Assembly (NCBI GenBank): GCA_028554755.1
Contig: JAPTOF010000004.1
Span: forward strand, 3,644,501 to 3,708,500
Source of the DNA: Cordia subcordata
Lineage: Eukaryota; Streptophyta; Magnoliopsida; Boraginales; Cordiaceae
Direction of reading: 5' to 3'
DNA length: 64,000 nt
Below the pieces are notes generated by a model. The model worked only from the letters and a program-made list of their open reading frames with translations. It was not told where the DNA came from and made no database searches. Shown one piece after another: positions 1 to 11,690 of this stretch. The position numbers were made by a program, and so were the translations under genes. Within the stretch, counting starts at the first letter, position 1, and every line of letters begins with the position of its first letter.

Positions 1-433
1 GAGCAACTCCTTTTTGTTGGATGATAGTTCAAGGTGAAAGTTTCTTCGTGCTTTGTGGAGTATTTATATCGCACTTTCCATTGATCTAAAAAAGCAGTTG
101 CTAGATAACTCCTGTTGTAACATTTGGGAGATGAGTGCTAATAATCCTGAAAAGACCTCTGTGCTTCTCCAATTATAGGAAATTTTTTTTCATCCTTTTA
201 ATTTTTCTCGTCTTTCTTCTCTATTCTGTTAAGTTTCTTCTTTGCTTCCACGATGATTTTCTTGTCCTCCGCCTGAATACAAGTCATTATAACTCCGCTT
301 CTCCTGTTGCAGCATCCCTTTCTCAGTTGATGACATTTCCAATTCGTTCCAAGTCAAGGATTTCTCAGATGTCAAACCAGCAGAAGAGCTTCTTGAGAAT
401 CCAGGCTTCCAATTTTTGCACGACTGCAGTTAA
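1..433 (+). CDS. 3' end of an unrecognised gene (two exons, partial)
   Basis: Two exons can be read. The first runs from the window edge to 33 and ends at a GT donor (GTGAAAG at 34). The second runs 313-433, after a pyrimidine-rich tract and a TTGCAG acceptor, and ends at TAA 431-433. Joining them gives one open frame of about 50 residues containing [24 protein letters not shown] and [14 protein letters not shown]. The peptide is acidic, Ser/Asp-rich and shows no domain I recognise. I preferred this frame to the longer ATG-started ORF at 135-437 because that one reads through the intron. The gene body lies outside the window, so no function is assigned. The existence of a gene end here is likely but unproven. 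Confidence 0.5.
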
Positions 434-1572
434 GTAACTCAAAAAAGTCCTACTTTAATATCCTTCATGGAAGTTTTATATGCTGTAAATCCATTCTTTT
501 TTCTATTCCTTTTATTTTTTTTCCCCGAAATATAGGTTGCTTAGTATTATTCTTTGTATTTAGAATTGTAAAGATCCATAGCATAAGCGCAGGCCGTTGG
601 TTTATTGGCCTAATGCTTTTTTTGCTTTGTGCTTATGTTCGTGGCGAGATGAGCAGCATTCTTTATAGGAAGTTAGGGGAAGGTATACGAATACCAGAAA
701 GGTGGTCTTGCTTTGTATTTTGTAATTCAACAATTGTCAACACTGGCTATATATTTCTGCAATATAGTTGTTATTGCCGAGTTATTTTCTCAATTTCTTT
801 GCATAGACTATAAGAGATTACTAGCTTATGATACTTCTGACTGCTTCTCTAGTGTGCCTTTTTGTCTGTGCTCATTTAGGTGTTTAAAATAAAAAGTAAA
901 TCTTGCTAACTTTTTGTAAGAAGTACTTATAAGCGGTCAAAATAAGTAAGGCCAAACACCCTTTTAGTTTGGAACCCCAAGCATGTGTGGTAGGCAAACA
1001 ATGAAGCAGAAGCTGATATTCTAATTAAAGAGAGACTTGGATCTCCTCATAACATTAACTGAGTTTTGTTAAAAGCTGGCTTGCCTTTGGCTGGATACTC
1101 GAATGTGTTTGCTTTACTATTACAATAAGAAATTAGGAAAAAAAAAAAACAAAGAATTAATTAATGTATAGCTCAAGATATAATACCAATTTATAGAGCC
1201 ATGACTTTTCTTAATACGTGATAAGTATGAAGGTCATGGTTTCACAATTCGAGGAGTTAAACAAAATGATCAGTTCAGTAAAAATTTAGGAATGATAGTA
1301 ATTTATTTATAAAAAGATGAGATATTTATAGCCAAAAACTATTAAATTATGATATTTATATTTATTAACGTAAATGTGAGTCTAGTTACACTTAATGAAG
1401 CGTATTTTGGGAGAGTAATAAAGTTAGAAAGACCTTCATTACTCTCAACAGAACCTCCGGATTTCTTTCGTTTTAATCTGTAAATTTCGTGTCTTAAATC
1501 TTAGATTTGTTGTTCAAATCCTGTATATAACGTTTTCACAGAACATTCAAGAGCCCGTAAAAAGTAATATTA

Positions 1573-1792
1573 AGAGCGCATTTTTAAATGCATTTTTTTC
1601 TATAATTTTTTAGAAAAATATTTTTTGAGAAGTTAAAATTTTTAGCTTCTAAAAAAAGTTGAATTTGAACATTTATTAGAGTTTTAACTTTTTTTTTCTT
1701 TTTGAAGATACGTTAAATACTTAATATAAAAAATAAATTACTTATTACAAGAAAAAAAGTTTTTCATTAAAAAAACTAATCCAGATGGGCCT
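1573..1792. repeat. MITE-like inverted-repeat element, family A copy 1
   Basis: An AT-rich element whose right end reads as the reverse complement of a GGCCC-started terminus, next to TTAA flanks. It has internal poly-A/T blocks and the motif AGCTTCTAAAAAAAG, shared with copies at 3201-3426, 6015-6229, 26355-26533, 50538-50734 and 57383-57623. The left end (AGAGCGCATTTTTAAATG) is diverged. It has no coding capacity. Confidence 0.5.
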
Positions 1793-3200
1793 TAATTGAA
1801 ATAAGAGTCCGTTTGGCTCACCTTTTAGATATTTTAAAGTGCTTCATATGAATTTAAAAGCCGGAACCGTCCTATTTGGCCCATTTTTAAATATGCTTCT
1901 ACATAAAAGTTAAAACTATAAAATGGTGAAGACCCAGAAGCGTCAAATTGGCACTTCTTCAAAAAGATTTTGGAAAAGCTATTTTTACATTATGTCATAA
2001 TTTTTCTTTCCTACAAAATACTAATACATATTTTTAAAAGTTTAATATTACTACAAAACACCTAAACGTGTAACTCCTAAAATATACGGCCAAATAATTG
2101 ATAATTTTTATTCAACAGTACTTTTACACAAATCTCTAGAACTCAACAATTAAATTTAACAATTAAGTCAAATAGAGTTTTAGTTCTGTGAATTATTTAA
2201 CTTTTTTCTATCAGACTAAATAACCGTGAGTATTATCTGAAAGTCGATAGTTTGAATATATCAGCCATTTGGGTTGTCCCATAAAAGGCTTCAGCGCAAC
2301 CAAATCTGCCGCACCAAAGAGAGAGTGTAACTTCACGTGTCCTTTGTCAATGAGGGGAACACCTTGCGATGTTCTCCAAGCTCACAACAGATCCCAAATT
2401 TTGGTATACATGTTTTTGTTCAAAAAAGATATGATTCGATTTAATTAAGCAAAAGATTTGATGGTATCGATCGAGGATAATAACCTCTTAATTAATTCAA
2501 ACCCAAGATATAAGTAACTACCTCTTTCAGGCCCCAAACGTTCTATTTCTAGGTTAACCTTTGACGAATATCAGATCTATCATTCCACATCCGGTCAAAA
2601 ATATAGCATTGTCGGCAAATGTTGAAAAAGTAGCAAAAATGTCAAAACTTGGATTATCCAAATCAAGAGATTCCTTGATGGTGTATTTTGTGTAAACATA
2701 TCATCTTTGCGGGGCCTATTATCTCATTAGAAGTTTAATTGTTTGAGATTTATTTACCATCTCTAACATGTATCTTTGAGTGCAAGTAAGGCTTTTTAAT
2801 TAATTTTTTTCAAATGAGAATATTTCTCTTAAGGAGCATTACAGTGACAAGACCGTATTGAATTTATAAAATTTTAATATTTAGGGAATAATTCCATGTT
2901 AATTGTTAAAAAAGAATTTATTTTCCTAGTTGTTATTATTATTTATTATTTCTAAAGAGGTCGAAGCCAGTTATCTATCAATTATTGAAGAGCAAACTAA
3001 AAGAAATTGAGAGCCCGCGGCGGTCATTATTTTTCATTGGTCAAGGGAAAGATCATGAACGTATCTTAAATTTTGTTTTATTTGGAAGATGAAGACAAAT
3101 GCACCTTTTCCTTTAATTTGCCTCACTTGGCTTCTATTTTTTCTTCAGTATCTTCGGACATCAATTTTCCTAGCTCACTATTTGATCAAGGAAAAGACAC

Positions 3201-3426
3201 AAGGTCAGATTGGATTGACTTTTCTAAAGAAAAAGTATTTTTTTTTAAAAAAAATTATATTAGATTTACAATAATTATTTGATTTGATTTTAAAAAAAGT
3301 TGAAATTCTGAAAAAAATTTAAATACAATTTTTTTAGAAGCTAGAATGTTCAGCTTCTTAAAAAAAATTATTTTCAAAAGCTACTAAAAAAATACTTTTG
3401 AAAAAACTTAATTCAAATGGGCCCAT
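3201..3426. repeat. MITE-like inverted-repeat element, family A copy 2
   Basis: The left part (GATTGGATTGACTTTTCT, followed by an A/T run) pairs with the right part ending CAAATGGGCCCAT. The interior carries the family motif AGCTTCTTAAAAAAA and the conserved ATTTGATTTGATTTT stretch. The flanks are AT-rich and the boundaries are approximate. Confidence 0.45.
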
Positions 3427-3805
3427 ATTCTAATTCTCTAGCCTTACAAGAAGATAACATGTACCATTATTTGGAATAAAAGTTAAAAATAAATTTTTAC
3501 AATAAATTTTGAAATGAATATACTCTGTCTTAAAAATGAGAGAAGTAAGAAAAGAGAGCCACCTTGCCCACCCAACGAAAGGGTTGGAAGTGCTGAATGA
3601 ACTTGATCAGTAATTAATTTATCAATTTAGATTGATCAATGGAACATAAGTTGTTTAATCTAACAGATTAACAAAGATATTTTGTTGATTGTAGCTGAGA
3701 CAGATCTCCAACATTTGATTTTAGTTTTTAGAAGGATAACCAATAAAAATTAGCAGACTGAGTGGCCACACAATGTATTAAAGACAAGTTAGCTAAATAT
3801 ATGTA

Positions 3806-3836
<31 letters not shown>

Positions 3837-3862
3837 TTATATACACACACATACATATACAT

Positions 3863-4341
3863 AGGGTAAAATGCACGTTACTCTCTTGTAATTTTGTTAA
3901 TTAGCTGATCACTCTGTGTTTTAAAATTCACCACAAAACCCTTTGTACTTTTTAAAAAGTGGCACATTAACCTTTTGTGATTTATCTAATCAGCTTATTA
4001 CCCTCCTGTGATTTGTTTAGTTAGCTTATTACCCCCTATAATTTTACTTTCTAAGAGGGTGTACATCGCCTCCTTTTTAGTTATTATCTAGTTCTCATGA
4101 GCTAAAATTATATTTATTTTTGTAAAAAATATATTACACAGTACAAGTTTTAACGTCCATAAATGTAAAAAGAGACGCTTATATAATGCATAAAAAGTTA
4201 ATTTAAATGAAAAACATTAAGGTAGAATATTATGTGCCACCTTTTAAAAAGCACAAGAGAATAATATGGTAAATTTTAAAGCATAAGTAAGTAATCGACT
4301 AATTACACAAACCACAAGGGAGTGAAATGCATTTTACCCTA
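3863..4341. repeat. MITE with about 45-bp terminal inverted repeats (GGGTAAAATGCA type)
   Basis: The left end begins AGGGTAAAATGCACGTTAC and the right end finishes with its near-exact reverse complement (GTGAAATGCATTTTACCCT). The pairing extends about 45 bases inward to a shared TAATTAG block. The element is about 479 bp and inserted in an AT microsatellite. The interior has three degenerate copies of a TTAGCTTATTACCC-type motif. There is no ORF. It is a non-autonomous DNA transposon, and a shorter relic with the same interior motifs lies near 10990-11090. The superfamily is not assignable without a clear target duplication. Confidence 0.8.
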
Positions 4342-4355
4342 TATATATATAATAA

Positions 4356-4456
4356 TTGCAACTATACATAAGCCACTTAGATAAACATTCATGTTTTAAT
4401 TAGTATAACAATTGCAACTATATATAAGCAACTTAGATTAATGTTCTTTTTAAAAT
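4356..4456. repeat. imperfect tandem duplication, about 53-bp period
   Basis: AATTGCAACTATACATAAGC at about 4356 is repeated as AATTGCAACTATATATAAGC at about 4409. Both are followed by CACTTAGAT/AACTTAGAT and a T-rich stretch. It is a simple local duplication directly downstream of the MITE at 3863-4341. Confidence 0.6.
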
Positions 4457-5513
4457 GGTAGCATCTGATTCGGTGCTCGCCGCATTGGTCCAAATTAAAC
4501 TGCATCTTTTGGTCAACATCATGAGACGATGAATTAATGTTGTAAGCCAGAAAAAAAAAAATGGCTATTATTAATTACATGATTCACGATAAAGAATCAA
4601 AGGAGGTGGTTGACATGCAGTCATGAAACGTTAACGGTTATTTGTTGCACATGGTAGCTTTGGGTATATTATTTGTGTCTAATTTACTGTTTCCTTAATG
4701 ATTGCGAGAAATTATATATGTACAGGACGATATTAGATGTATTTCAAAATTTCGAATTTTCGAAGCGTTTCTTACCTCGTCCCAAGATGTAGCGATGTGT
4801 TCTAATAAGTTACTCAAGCGTCAAAAAAATATTTATAACAAGAAGTAATAAGTTTAGATTCAAAAATGAAAGAAGTCATTATCCGGGTAGTATTTCTTTT
4901 ACGAATACGAAGAAAACCCAATTGGCGGAGGCTGATTACCTGACATCTGACAAGCCCAACTATCAACCGGTAAATCCTGAGTTCGATAACCCTTAGCGTT
5001 TCTTTTTTGGATACCAAAAAAACCCAGATAGTGGGACCTGACTATCGGACATCCGACAATCCTAAGTTCTAACTATTAACTAGTAAACCCCCCGTGCAAT
5101 AACTATTGCACCAGGTAAAGTAGAGCACTCAACCTGGTAATAGCCGACTCATGTTGAACTCATACAAAAATTGATTGTCTCCCCATACTTTTACCACCAA
5201 GGCAGCTCGAAGACCATTATTATCCGGGTAGTGTGCAACATGGGGGACATGTTTAATTTAGTTGGCTTATAAGTATTGACCATTTTCTTTGAAAAGGTCT
5301 TAGCAAAGTCTAAATATTCCATAAGCAGTTGAAAACGGCAACTCCATGTGGTCTCATGTGTTTCCACATCTCCATCACTGTCTTTGCGTATCCTTTGGTC
5401 AAACCCCTTTCATCTTATAAATTTGAAAGAATCATTTGTTGATGATCATGTTGTATGTAAACTTGAAAGCATCAAATATTGCTCATGTTCTCTAGAAATG
5501 GTCAAACCCATTT

Positions 5514-5517
<4 letters not shown>

Positions 5518-5548
<31 letters not shown>
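5518..5548. repeat. (AT)n microsatellite
   Basis: An uninterrupted alternating TA tract of about 31 bases. It accounts for the repeated Tyr-Ile run in the overlapping short ORF, which is therefore not a real protein. Confidence 0.95.
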
Positions 5549-5553
<5 letters not shown>

Positions 5554-6014
5554 CTTACAGTCATTTGTAGTCATCTATAGTTGGTTAGAATTGATAATCT
5601 AGGCTATTAGTTTAACCTAAAAATGTTAATGGCAGTTTGACTATCAAATGGTGTGGAATCTACGTGATCGAATTATGGAAACACAATCAAGTTTCTGCAT
5701 ATACATATCATACATGTTCTAGTAACTTCTTAAAACATGACAAGTCTATAATAAATACTATCAGTAATTAATATAATCATTATAGATTCCCTTTTCTTTT
5801 TTCTTTTAGCATTTCTTTAAGAAATTACTAATTGTTACCTTTCGATGAAAAATTCTGTTTCTTCTCAATATTCTCTAATCATATCTCTCTATTTTCTCCA
5901 AAATCATGGTACTAATTTCTGATATAATTATTTCTTATGATATAATGTGGAAACTTGAAAATTTAGTTTGTAACTGAAAACAAATTTCTATAAGCATGTC
6001 GCGTAAGTGGTCCT

Positions 6015-6229
6015 AGGGCCAGTTTAAGTAGATTTTTTTTGGGGCAGTTTAACTAGATTGGATTGTAAAAAATTTCCTTTTTTGTATAATTTTTTATAAA
6101 GGTGCTTTTTGAGAAATTTTAAATATTAACTTCTTTAAAAAAAATTAAATTAAATGTCTATTGAAAAAAATATTTTTCAATAAAAAATTCATTCCTATGA
6201 AAAAAAAAATTAATTCAATGGAGTCCTTA
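6015..6229. repeat. MITE-like inverted-repeat element, family A copy 3
   Basis: It begins at GGGCCAGTTTAAGTAG and ends near CAATGGAGTCC. The interior has the family's T-rich and A-rich arms with a TTTTGAGAAATTTTAAA centre. The left arm contains a second, partly duplicated start (GGGGCAGTTTAACTAG). The boundaries are approximate. Confidence 0.45.
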
Positions 6230-7965
6230 ATCTTTCTCTAATACAAGAAATTTACTTGTGTGAAACGTTGACTATATAGTAAAGACTTTTCACTAATCTC
6301 TTTGACTACATCACGTTTTGCTGAATTTAGAAAAGTTTGAAAAGATTTGACTTTCCATCTTAAGAAAGCAGTTGCTAAGATGGACGATCACATGGCGTAA
6401 CTACTTATCTCTGAAACCATTAGGGATTCAAATTAATTTGGACGGTTGAAGCCATTTTTAAGCAAGGAATTGAATTTAAATGCCATGTGCACATGACAAT
6501 TAGTCTTACTAATTAACATATTAGTTCATTTCAAGAAATAATAATAATAATAATAATTTTCGTATGTATGAATTAAACATGAACATTTCTTGTTCTATCG
6601 AGTTTTTCGAGGGAATATTGAAAATAATATTAGAATATAAGGATTATTATGATGCAAAGTCCAATAATGACTCTTAAAATTACGAAGGGATCAAGATCAA
6701 GAGCATGAATGTGGACCTTTTTCACTCTAGATTGACCTGGAATGCATGCATCTTCCTCTCTTTTAGTACAACAAATTAATTATGTTAACTACTCTAATTA
6801 ACAAATGTTCTTCGAGGGAGTTGAAACACAATGCAATGTGGGGTAATACATGTTAGAATATTTAATTTCTCTCTACATGAAAAAAGTCATAAATTTCGAA
6901 GTCAATTTATAAGATCTTAGTATAGTTCATTCGATATATATCAATTAATTTTAAGATAATGTCTCCTCATTCTTAATATGATATTAGAATTCCAAATAAC
7001 TATATGTGAGTATCTACATAAAGTTATTTCTAACCTTGTTCATATTTACAATACTTATATTTGTCCACAGATGTCTTATCTTTTCTAAAATCGGGTCATA
7101 TGTAAGAAAGAATGTAAAATATTTAATTCCTCCCGCATAAAAAACTTGTAAGATCTTGAATATTTACTTGGTATTAATTAAATTTTAGGATAAATCTCAT
7201 AATTTTTAGTAGTAAATAAAATCTACGTAGACATATACAGGGTTCCAACAAGTTGGTGCCTGGCTAGATATACCTACTTGTGGTGAAAATTAAAGAAATT
7301 TTTGGAAGGAAAAATGTTGCCATTGACTCTTGCAAATACATGACCTCTAACTAAAGATAAGTGTGGAGCTTTCGATCTTCAAACTAAAAAGTACAATGGA
7401 GACATTGCTGGAATTCATGGTGAACTTAGAAAATTTTCTAGTAGAAATTTTTAGGTTGATTTAAAAGATTTTATTAGTCATGAGAGTTAAGTGAATTATT
7501 TAAGTAACTTGGGCGGGAAAAAAAATATAAGATTAAAAATATCAGTAGATATATATTAAAGAAGTTTGTGAGTCAGTATAAACTACAGCAAACCGCAACT
7601 ATATTTAAACTTACCCCTACCAAAAATCTCGCTTTCTTTTTATTTCATCATATAGCAAAAGGTATTCTAGATTATTTTCATTCTTGTAATTAAAATCCCT
7701 TTCACATTTTCAGAGGAAATGTTGGGTAACAGAAAATATAGAAATTTGATATTGGTTGATTTCAAATCATTATTTTTTTAATCACGTGTATATATTAATC
7801 CAATTTCTATTTAATTCCCAAGTTGGCCCTTCTCTCTTCCTCTATAACCGCAAAACTATTAAAGATAATGAATCCGTTGGAGAAGAGTGAGCTAAATCAT
7901 CATTAAGGGGGCGGCACCTTGTTTAAGGAGATCAAGGGGCACCTAAAAGTTCACAAAGAAAAGAA

Positions 7966-8050
7966 CAACAAAAAAGTTATGGACAAGAGTGCCACATGCA
8001 AAGCTTTGGTGGCGCCAAGTGCAAATTGCAATGCTTGTAAGATGGTATCT
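7966..8050. repeat. direct repeat copy 1 (partner at 9027-9094)
   Basis: Contains GACAAGAGTGCCACATG, a TTTGGTGGCGCCAAGTGCAA block and CAATGCTTGTAAGATGGTAT. The same order recurs about 1.06 kb downstream with small deletions. MITEs lie between the two copies. Confidence 0.65.
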
Positions 8051-8124
8051 TTTTTAGGTTTTGAGTCTTTGACATAAGTCAAAGATCGATAATATAATAA
8101 TTACGACTTTTTTCAATAATTTCT

Positions 8125-8410
8125 AGACGATTCATTTTGTGGTATTAGTCCATTAATTTTTAAAATAAATCTTTTGATTTATAGATTTTGATAAGTGCAG
8201 TGCCGTTGGTCATTTAAGCAAATGCTGTTATATTTTAATGAATTTACATGAAACACACAAATTGGTCAACCAGTAGTATTATTAGATATAAACAGAGACC
8301 GCATTAATGTTAAAAATATAACGAAAACTGCTTAAAGGACTAATGACGTTCCATTTATCAAAGTCCAGGGACTAAAATGTTCATTTCAAAAGTCAAGAGA
8401 CAGAAATACG
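8125..8410. repeat. foldback MITE (arms about 85 bp)
   Basis: The left arm (about 8135-8222, with TTTGATAAGTGCAGTGCCG and GGTCATTTAAGCA) is a diverged inverted copy of the right arm (about 8325-8410, with TGCTTAAAGGACTAATGACG and AAAGTCCAGGGACTAAAAT). The loop is about 100 bp. There is no ORF. This long-armed structure is typical of Mutator-like or foldback MITEs. The superfamily is not proven. Confidence 0.65.
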
Positions 8411-8771
8411 ATAAAATCAATAATCCACGTGTATATACTATGTATAAGAGATAATTCATTTTTAAATATGGATTTTAGTATTTGTTATAATTCAATATTA
8501 TTGCATACATGATCATTAAAATATTATGTTGAAAGAATGTTTGATTTGCATTCTAATACTTTCTATGTATTAGTATTAGTTCATGCGTATCACTAAAAGT
8601 ATAGAAAATATTTTATTTATCTTTCAAGAATTAATAAATATACATAGAACTCATTTGTATTTGCAGTACTAGAAACCTTTGCTATATATCATGTATGAAA
8701 ATTCATCTCCATGTAATATCTTAAAAAGAGCTCAGAGCCAAATCAACTCTCAAGGAAAGTTGACAATGTTA

Positions 8772-8894
8772 AGAGCCTGTTTGAATCTGTTTATTTTGTA
8801 GCTTATAAATTTTTTTAAAAAAAACACTTTCTCACATGTTTTTTTACTATTTACAACTTATAAGCTCCAAATAAGCTTAGCTAAATAGGCTGTA
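8772..8894. repeat. short MITE, about 123 bp
   Basis: The left end AGCCTGTTTGAATCTG, followed by TAGCTTATAA, pairs with the right end TTATAAGCTCCAAATAAGC, followed by AAATAGGCT. The terminal GCCTGTTTG resembles the termini at 42336 and 57383, so it may be a shortened relative. There is no coding capacity. Confidence 0.55.
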
Positions 8895-9026
8895 AGTTAA
8901 TAATGCATTGTTAATGTGTCAAAATATAATTACAATTTTAAATTTAATCACATAAATTGATTTTAAAATATTTCACACATAAAGCGAGAGATACACTATA
9001 ATTCCCTGGGGTTGTGGTCGTAAAAA

Positions 9027-9094
9027 AATTATAGACAAGAGTGCCACATGGAACCTTTGGTTGCGCCAGGTGCAATGCTTGTAACATGGCATCT
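9027..9094. repeat. direct repeat copy 2 (partner at 7966-8050)
   Basis: GACAAGAGTGCCACATGG, a TTTGGTTGCGCCAGGTGCAA block and TGCTTGTAACATGGCATCT recur in the same order and orientation as at 7966-8050. A short internal deletion removes one of two TGCAA units. Confidence 0.65.
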
Positions 9095-11341
9095 GGATGC
9101 ATTAATAGTTAATAGACGACCATAACCTAAAAACTTGAGCTTTCAAACTGTTTTACCGACCTCATTAATCGAACATTGCCATTGGAAAATGTTCTGCAGC
9201 TCAATAATAAATGAAGGGAATAATGAGATCACAAGGGAATTAAATGAAGTAAGCCACATTAATACTCAATGATAATTAATTAATAGGGGCTTTGATATAA
9301 TTAATTATTAATTTAATTAGCTCTATTATTGGAATTAGACGGCCCAGCTTGAGAATTGTTTATAATCTTTTTCATGTTCTCCACCATGTGATTAACCTAA
9401 AGATGAATTGAAATCTCTTCTATCATCCATTCTTCATTTTGATCGAGTAATTTCGATGTCAAGATAATTCATCTGCATGTGGGATGAGTTTTCACTATAA
9501 GTTATATATAACGGTCCAAATGAATGGAAAATATATTGGCTTTATTGGGGGTTAAAGTGAAATTAGAATGTATAAGAATTATGTTCATCAAAATAAAATG
9601 TGGGTGATCTTTCTATTTTAAACCCACTCTACTGCAATTCCAAACAAGAACTATCACATTAAGTAGAGGTGTTTACTCTTCGAAGATCTTCAAATTAGAT
9701 AACATCCTAAAAATTATGGTTGTGGAGAAATTAAAAAAAAAAAAGGATTTTAGTTAATTATTGTCAAAAAACGGATCGAGATCAAAACAAAAAAGATACT
9801 ATTTCATAAAAGAAAAAAACCGATGAATAATGTTAATTACTTAGATATATATTTGTGTATATGTGTATGAGAGTTATTAAATGCAAGCATATCATTAAGT
9901 AATAACTAGAGTATACAATGCGTATTTTTAATATTTTTGTTTATTATTAATGATTATTTTACATTTTATGTAATAATGAAATATAAATATATCTTTTAAA
10001 ATTTATTCTTAATATATCTTCGGTAATTGAATAAAATTTTAAATTGTTTATGAGAGATCTTCAGCAATTAAATTAAATATTTAAATTGAGAAGTAAAATC
10101 ACAAAATGGTCCGATATGGGAAAAAGATAATAAAAGATTTTTTGATGTTATTTTTAGGTGGTATAAAGATGAAAGAGGTGGATTGAAATGATAACATGTG
10201 ACATGTACTCGGGGCACATTAGGGTTTGGTCGAAAAACTTATAAGACATTTTATTAGAACATTAACCAATCTCAACAACTTATTTGTCGAATATAACCAT
10301 AGAAGTTAAAGAACTAGACAAGCTGAAAATCCAGTCATCTTAATTAGTAAAAGGTTAATTACAAAAGCAACCTTGTTGAGAATTGAAAATTTGAAATTAA
10401 TGAATTGGTCATGCATTAAAACTAAAATGAACAAACTATTATTCTATTACTTAAATAATAGCCTCTGAGATACTTTTGCACTCATGGCATATCAGGGCAA
10501 ATCCAAACACATGCAAGCAAATATTCCATAATATATATTTATGTCATACCAAGTATATATTAATCAGATTTTAGGGACTCAAATAGATAGGGCCGAAGAA
10601 GGTTTCGAAAATAAGGATCTTTAAATCATTAAAAAGATCTAAGGCCCCGGAATCATAGATTTGCTAAGATTTTTTTTTTTAATTTTACAATTTCCTTAAT
10701 ATTGTTCCATGTTTCTCATGGTGCCATGTGATCCATCTTTCACATTGAAACGTGAAAAAAATTCCCACAAAAAGGGAAGACAAAGAAAATCTCTCTCTCA
10801 TATGTTATGCATTTGAAATATATCTTTGTTGCTTATATAGGAATCTAGAGATCGTATTTAAATGCTATACCACATGAAATTGCAAGTAGAATCAACTTTA
10901 CTTCTGTCGTTTTGTCCATTTAATTTGTTCAAACATTTTTCCGTTTCAAAGAGGGTGGCTTGCTAATTACATTAATATATTGGATAAGATTAGGAATCCT
11001 CCTACAGTTTGATGAATAAGCTAATTATCCCCTGTAATATCATATATTATTTGTGCTTTTCAAAAAGTTCCCCATAGCCCATGCCACTATTTGGTTCATT
11101 CAAAGTATCTCACACACGGTCACTGGATTAAGTGTCCTGGTTAAATAGTATTGGGGCAAGTCATTGAACTCAAAATTTACTACTTGGTGGTTGAACTCTG
11201 CCAAATAAATTCTCTTGTCAACCAAAAAAAAAAAAAAAAATCTCATACGCTAATGCTTGTGACTTTGAAATCGTTGGCATATATGCAACCATGACCATAG
11301 AAGGTCGTGCAACATTTTGGAAATGCAAGATTTTAGTAAGA

Positions 11342-11560
11342 TCGTTTTATGTGCTGTTTGGTATAAGCTTATTATAAGATGGTTTTTTTATATAAAAAAA
11401 TATAGTTTGTTTCGAGTTTTCATAAGATGCTTGTGATAAAATTGTCTTATCTATAGTTGTAAAAAATAAGTTATAGATGGATTGATTATATCTTATAAAA
11501 TAAAAAAGAATATGATGGAGATTTTCATAAGATAATTGTGATAAGATGTCATGAATCACT
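11342..11560. repeat. MITE-like element, family C copy 1
   Basis: The stretch CTATAGTTGTAAAAAATAAG, followed by a GGATTGATTATATCTTATAA-like block and a TTTCGAGTTTTCATAAGATG block, is shared with the element at 51640-51905. The arms carry TTATAAGAT/ATCTTAT inverted motifs. The short minus-strand ORF inside is a by-product of the repeat. Confidence 0.6.
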
Positions 11561-11606
11561 AATTAATGAATAAGATAAGCGATTCTAATTAATGAATAAG
11601 ATAAGC
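11553..11606. repeat. tandem repeat of about 26 bp, two copies
   Basis: CTAATTAATGAATAAGATAA is repeated twice with the following GC, at the right edge of the family C element. It may be a target-site or slippage duplication. Confidence 0.75.
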
Positions 11607-11630
11607 ATTTTATAAGGGAATTTCCATTGC

Positions 11631-11690
11631 GAAGGATTTAATCCAACCACAAGTTCTCCTACGACTACTTTGTTACGACTTCACCCCAGT
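11631..11690 (-). pseudogene. fossil fragment of mitochondrial 18S (small-subunit) rRNA, 3' end (NUMT)
   Basis: On the minus strand the fragment reads as the last about 55-60 nucleotides of a bacterial-type small-subunit rRNA: GGGGTGAAGTCGTAACAAAG, a GTAGTCGTAGGAGAACTTG block, then GTGGTTGGATTAAATCC. The final GGATTnAATCC is the plant mitochondrial ending; plastid and bacterial genes end GGATCACCTCC. Compared with the plant mitochondrial gene as I remember it, the about seven differences are all C-to-T or G-to-A. That is what methyl-cytosine deamination would leave in a silent nuclear insertion. Both neighbouring sequences are ordinary AT-rich nuclear DNA, so this is a short nuclear insert and not a functional rRNA gene. 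Confidence 0.75.

Noticed and set aside
135..437. 100-codon + strand ORF at the left edge
   Set aside because: It reads through a clear T-rich intron; the frame ending at 433 with a donor at 34 and an acceptor at 312 is more protein-like.
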